Shown here: piece by piece, positions 62,308-64,000 of the stretch
How positions within the stretch are numbered: position 1 is the first letter of the stretch
How the letters are laid out: each line of letters starts with the position of its first letter
Assembly (NCBI RefSeq): GCF_000818395.1
Contig: NZ_JWJG01000028.1
Coordinates: 3,324,830 to 3,388,829 of the forward strand
Source: Noviherbaspirillum autotrophicum
GTDB lineage: Bacteria; Pseudomonadota; Gammaproteobacteria; Burkholderiales; Burkholderiaceae_D
Length of the DNA stretch: 64,000 nucleotides
Direction of reading: 5' to 3'
The notes under the pieces: model-generated
What the model saw: the letters and a program-made list of their open reading frames with translations, nothing else
Database searches by the model: none
What the model was told of the DNA's origin: nothing
Position numbers and translations under genes: made by a program

Positions 62308-62577
62308 TTAACCGGGCGGCGCGTCCTCGTCCGGTTCCTCCGGCTCCTCGTTGTGCAGGTATGAAAAGCGCGGCTTTTGTTCTTCCGCCGAAGGGCGCCG
62401 GTCCGCGTACTCCTGTTCCTCGACCACGTCGAGATACTGGCTGCCGTCGATCGGGTGCGTCCTCAGCGTGCCGTCGACGGCGGTTGTGTCTTGCGTTATG
62501 TCTTGCGGTGTTTCTTGCCGGGGCGACTGCGTATGTTCATGCTTGTCGCGCAACGGATGCCTGGTCTGCTGTTCCAT
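62308..62577 (-). CDS. Acidic, disordered hypothetical protein (89 aa)
   Basis: Start MEQQTRHPLRDKHEHTQSPRQ with AAGGAGG five bases before ATG. Rich in Glu, Asp, Gln and Pro, no hydrophobic core; ends NEEPEEPDEDAPPG. The segment TLRTHPIDGSQYLDVVEEQEYADRR is the only part that looks structured. No family known. Confidence 0.58.
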   Translation of the reverse strand: MEQQTRHPLRDKHEHTQSPRQETPQDITQDTTAVDGTLRTHPIDGSQYLDVVEEQEYADRRPSAEEQKPRFSYLHNEEPEEPDEDAPPG

Positions 62578-62675
62578 GACGTCCTCCTTTTCCATCCGAC
62601 TGCGCACACAGGAAAAGTTCCTTCATTCAGTGCAGGCAGAATAATCCGGCATGCGCGGGAACTGGCAATGTCGCC

Positions 62676-63185
62676 CTAAAACGTGCCGACGAAGTCGCGC
62701 TTGCCAATATTCACGCCATTGTGGCGCAGGATCGCGTAGGCGGTGGTGACGTGGAAAAAAAGCTGCGGCATTCCATAGTGCAAGAGATACGTCATTCCGG
62801 AAAACTGTTTTTCCCGCGCCGTGCCGGCGAACACGACGATGTCGCGTTCCTCGCTGCCGTCGATCTGCTCCGGCGTCAGGCTGTCGACAAAGGCGAGCGT
62901 CTTGGCGATGCGTTCGCGCAGTTCGGAAAAACTCTGCTCCGTATCTTCATGCGACGGCACCTCGACGCCGGCCAGCCGCGCCGCGATACCCTTGGCAAAA
63001 TCGGATGCGATCTGGACTTGCCGGGTCAGCGGAAACATGTCTGGGAACAGGCGCGCGCCCAGCAGCGCATCGGGGTCGATCTTTTTTTCGCTGGCATGGC
63101 TTTCCGCCTTGTGCAGGATTTCGATCAGGCTGTGAAGCATTTGCCGGATGACGGGAACGGATGCGGTATACATCGAAATGGCCAT
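62676..63185 (-). CDS. DUF1993 protein
   Basis: 169 residues. SMYTASVPVIRQMLHSLIEILHKAE, then DALLGARLFPDMFPLTRQVQIASDFAKG are the DUF1993 hallmarks; the His-rich end HYGMPQLFFHVTTAYAILRHNGVNIGK resembles the metal-binding end of DinB-like four-helix bundles. Function unknown; possibly stress-related. Single gene. Confidence 0.86.
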   Translation of the reverse strand: MAISMYTASVPVIRQMLHSLIEILHKAESHASEKKIDPDALLGARLFPDMFPLTRQVQIASDFAKGIAARLAGVEVPSHEDTEQSFSELRERIAKTLAFVDSLTPEQIDGSEERDIVVFAGTAREKQFSGMTYLLHYGMPQLFFHVTTAYAILRHNGVNIGKRDFVGTF

Positions 63186-63229
63186 GGTTTCTCCTCAACG
63201 TAGACGATCAGCGATTATAGGCGGACGCT

Positions 63230-63796
63230 TCAGCGGGCGCTGCGCAAGGTGTCGCGCTGCGCGGTGGCTTGCCTGAGTGCGGCCTCCGCCTGCGCGACTT
63301 CCTTTTCCAGCGATTGCTGGCGTGCCCAGTAAGCCTCGTTCAGTCGCGAGCCGCCGCCGACATTGCCGGTGCGTTCACCCGGCAAGGGCTCGATGCCGGC
63401 TTGGCGCCGCTTGCGTGCATCTTCCACCAGCATTTCCGCACGGATCACATCCGACGTCGCTTCTTCGAGAGTCTTTTGGCGACCCGTCGCCGGAACCGAA
63501 TTCACCCGGTTGATCGGCGTCGGCTTGACTTGCGGAGGAATGGCCGGCTTGTTGCGCGATTCCGTGGTCCACGGATTACCCTTGACCGGCGGCTCGACCG
63601 TGATCGTCTCGTCGAGCTTTCCGCCCTTGAGGACCTTGTCGGAGTAGACGATACGGCCGTCCGGCATCACCTGGCGATACACGGTAGTGCCGCCTTCCGC
63701 GTTTCGCGCCGGTGTCGCGCCGCTGTCGGCAAGGGCCGGCGCGGCGGCGCAGGCGGCAACGATTGCAAGGATGGCGTGCAGGCAGGGTCGTATCAT
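63230..63796 (-). CDS. Exported DUF4124-domain protein
   Basis: 188 residues. Signal peptide MIRPCLHAILAIVAACAAAPALA, then a DUF4124-type segment TTVYRQVMPDGRIVYSDKVLKGGK, a Pro-rich linker and a C-terminal coiled coil (RQQSLEKEVAQAEAALRQATAQRD). Periplasmic; function unknown. AAGGAG site confirms the start. Confidence 0.78.
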   Translation of the reverse strand: MIRPCLHAILAIVAACAAAPALADSGATPARNAEGGTTVYRQVMPDGRIVYSDKVLKGGKLDETITVEPPVKGNPWTTESRNKPAIPPQVKPTPINRVNSVPATGRQKTLEEATSDVIRAEMLVEDARKRRQAGIEPLPGERTGNVGGGSRLNEAYWARQQSLEKEVAQAEAALRQATAQRDTLRSAR

Positions 63797-63989
63797 GGGA
63801 AGCTCCTTGTCGGTGCAGTGACGGACGGGGTCTGCATAGCATGGCAAGGACCGGCATAGGCGTATTGAAGGCGGTCACGAAAACGTCATTTGGGCGCTAC
63901 TTTTGTGCGCCGCATTGCCGTCATCATGCTGTCATCTCACCACCGTAGCATGACGATCTCGCATCGACTGATGGAGCGGGGGAACTGAG

Positions 63990-64000
63990 ATGAGCCCAGA
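63990..64000 (+). other. Possible start of a rightward gene cut by the window edge
   Basis: An ATG at 63990 follows GGGGGAACTGAG, a reasonable ribosome site. Only three codons are visible, so nothing can be said about the product. Confidence 0.25.

Overview
This window looks like a chromosomal segment of a GC-rich betaproteobacterium, most likely Burkholderiales, family Oxalobacteraceae (Herbaspirillum/Noviherbaspirillum-like). The reasons are the high GC content, the phaA-phaB and phasin genes, a phasin-promoter site matching the Herbaspirillum PhbF motif, a GspA/GspB pair, and many short betaproteobacterial housekeeping proteins. No rRNA, tRNA, CRISPR array, prophage or intact insertion sequence was seen. 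REGION 1 (1-10112) is an acyl-CoA catabolic island: divergent beta-oxidation genes (3-hydroxyacyl-CoA dehydrogenase, ketoadipyl-type thiolase, start of glutaryl-CoA dehydrogenase) face an acyl-CoA synthetase, a complete Liv-type ABC importer (livK-H-M-G-F) and an IclR-family regulator. The set fits uptake, CoA activation and beta-oxidation of a short dicarboxylic or ring-derived acid. Two matching palindromes in the divergent promoter region are candidate IclR operators. REGION 2 (10171-16310) is an orphan type VI secretion cassette: VgrG, a LysM + transglycosylase-like + M23 peptidase protein, and a small exported protein that is probably its immunity partner. Base composition becomes AT-rich from the 3' end of vgrG onward, which suggests a swapped-in cargo. 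REGION 3 (16378-26949) holds an RND efflux pump with a divergent MarR regulator, the PHA precursor genes phaA-phaB, two small unknown genes, a TehA-like channel and a phasin. The PHA synthase is not in the window. REGION 4 (26966-29777) is a stress block: cbpA-cbpM-trxC diverging from two hsp20 genes, with sigma32-like promoters between them. REGION 5 (29776-41783) is mixed housekeeping: an exonuclease/GIY-YIG fusion, S4 RNA-binding protein, zinc peptidase, the tRNA hydroxylase TrhP, a chemoreceptor, AraC regulator, AlkB demethylase, thioesterase, a MarR-cupin pair sharing an operator sequence, and an alpha/beta hydrolase. REGION 6 (41828-50209) has GspB/GspA, a DUF3617 protein, a CHRD lipoprotein with a 15-bp minisatellite tail, an MFS carrier, and a malic enzyme behind a long hairpin-rich leader. 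REGION 7 (50218-64000) has a double-PAS hybrid kinase, a diguanylate cyclase, a large lipoprotein resembling the dimethylformamidase large subunit, glutathione-dependent formaldehyde detoxification (frmA-fghA), a formylglycine-enzyme-like protein without the catalytic cysteines, a group III truncated haemoglobin behind an FNR-type box, and several small conserved proteins. Most promising for follow-up are the T6SS effector/immunity cassette, the malic enzyme leader RNA, the MarR operator pair at 40.1-40.6 kb, the PhbF site on the phasin promoter, and the repeat-bearing CHRD lipoprotein. All family assignments come from reading motifs; no database search was run.
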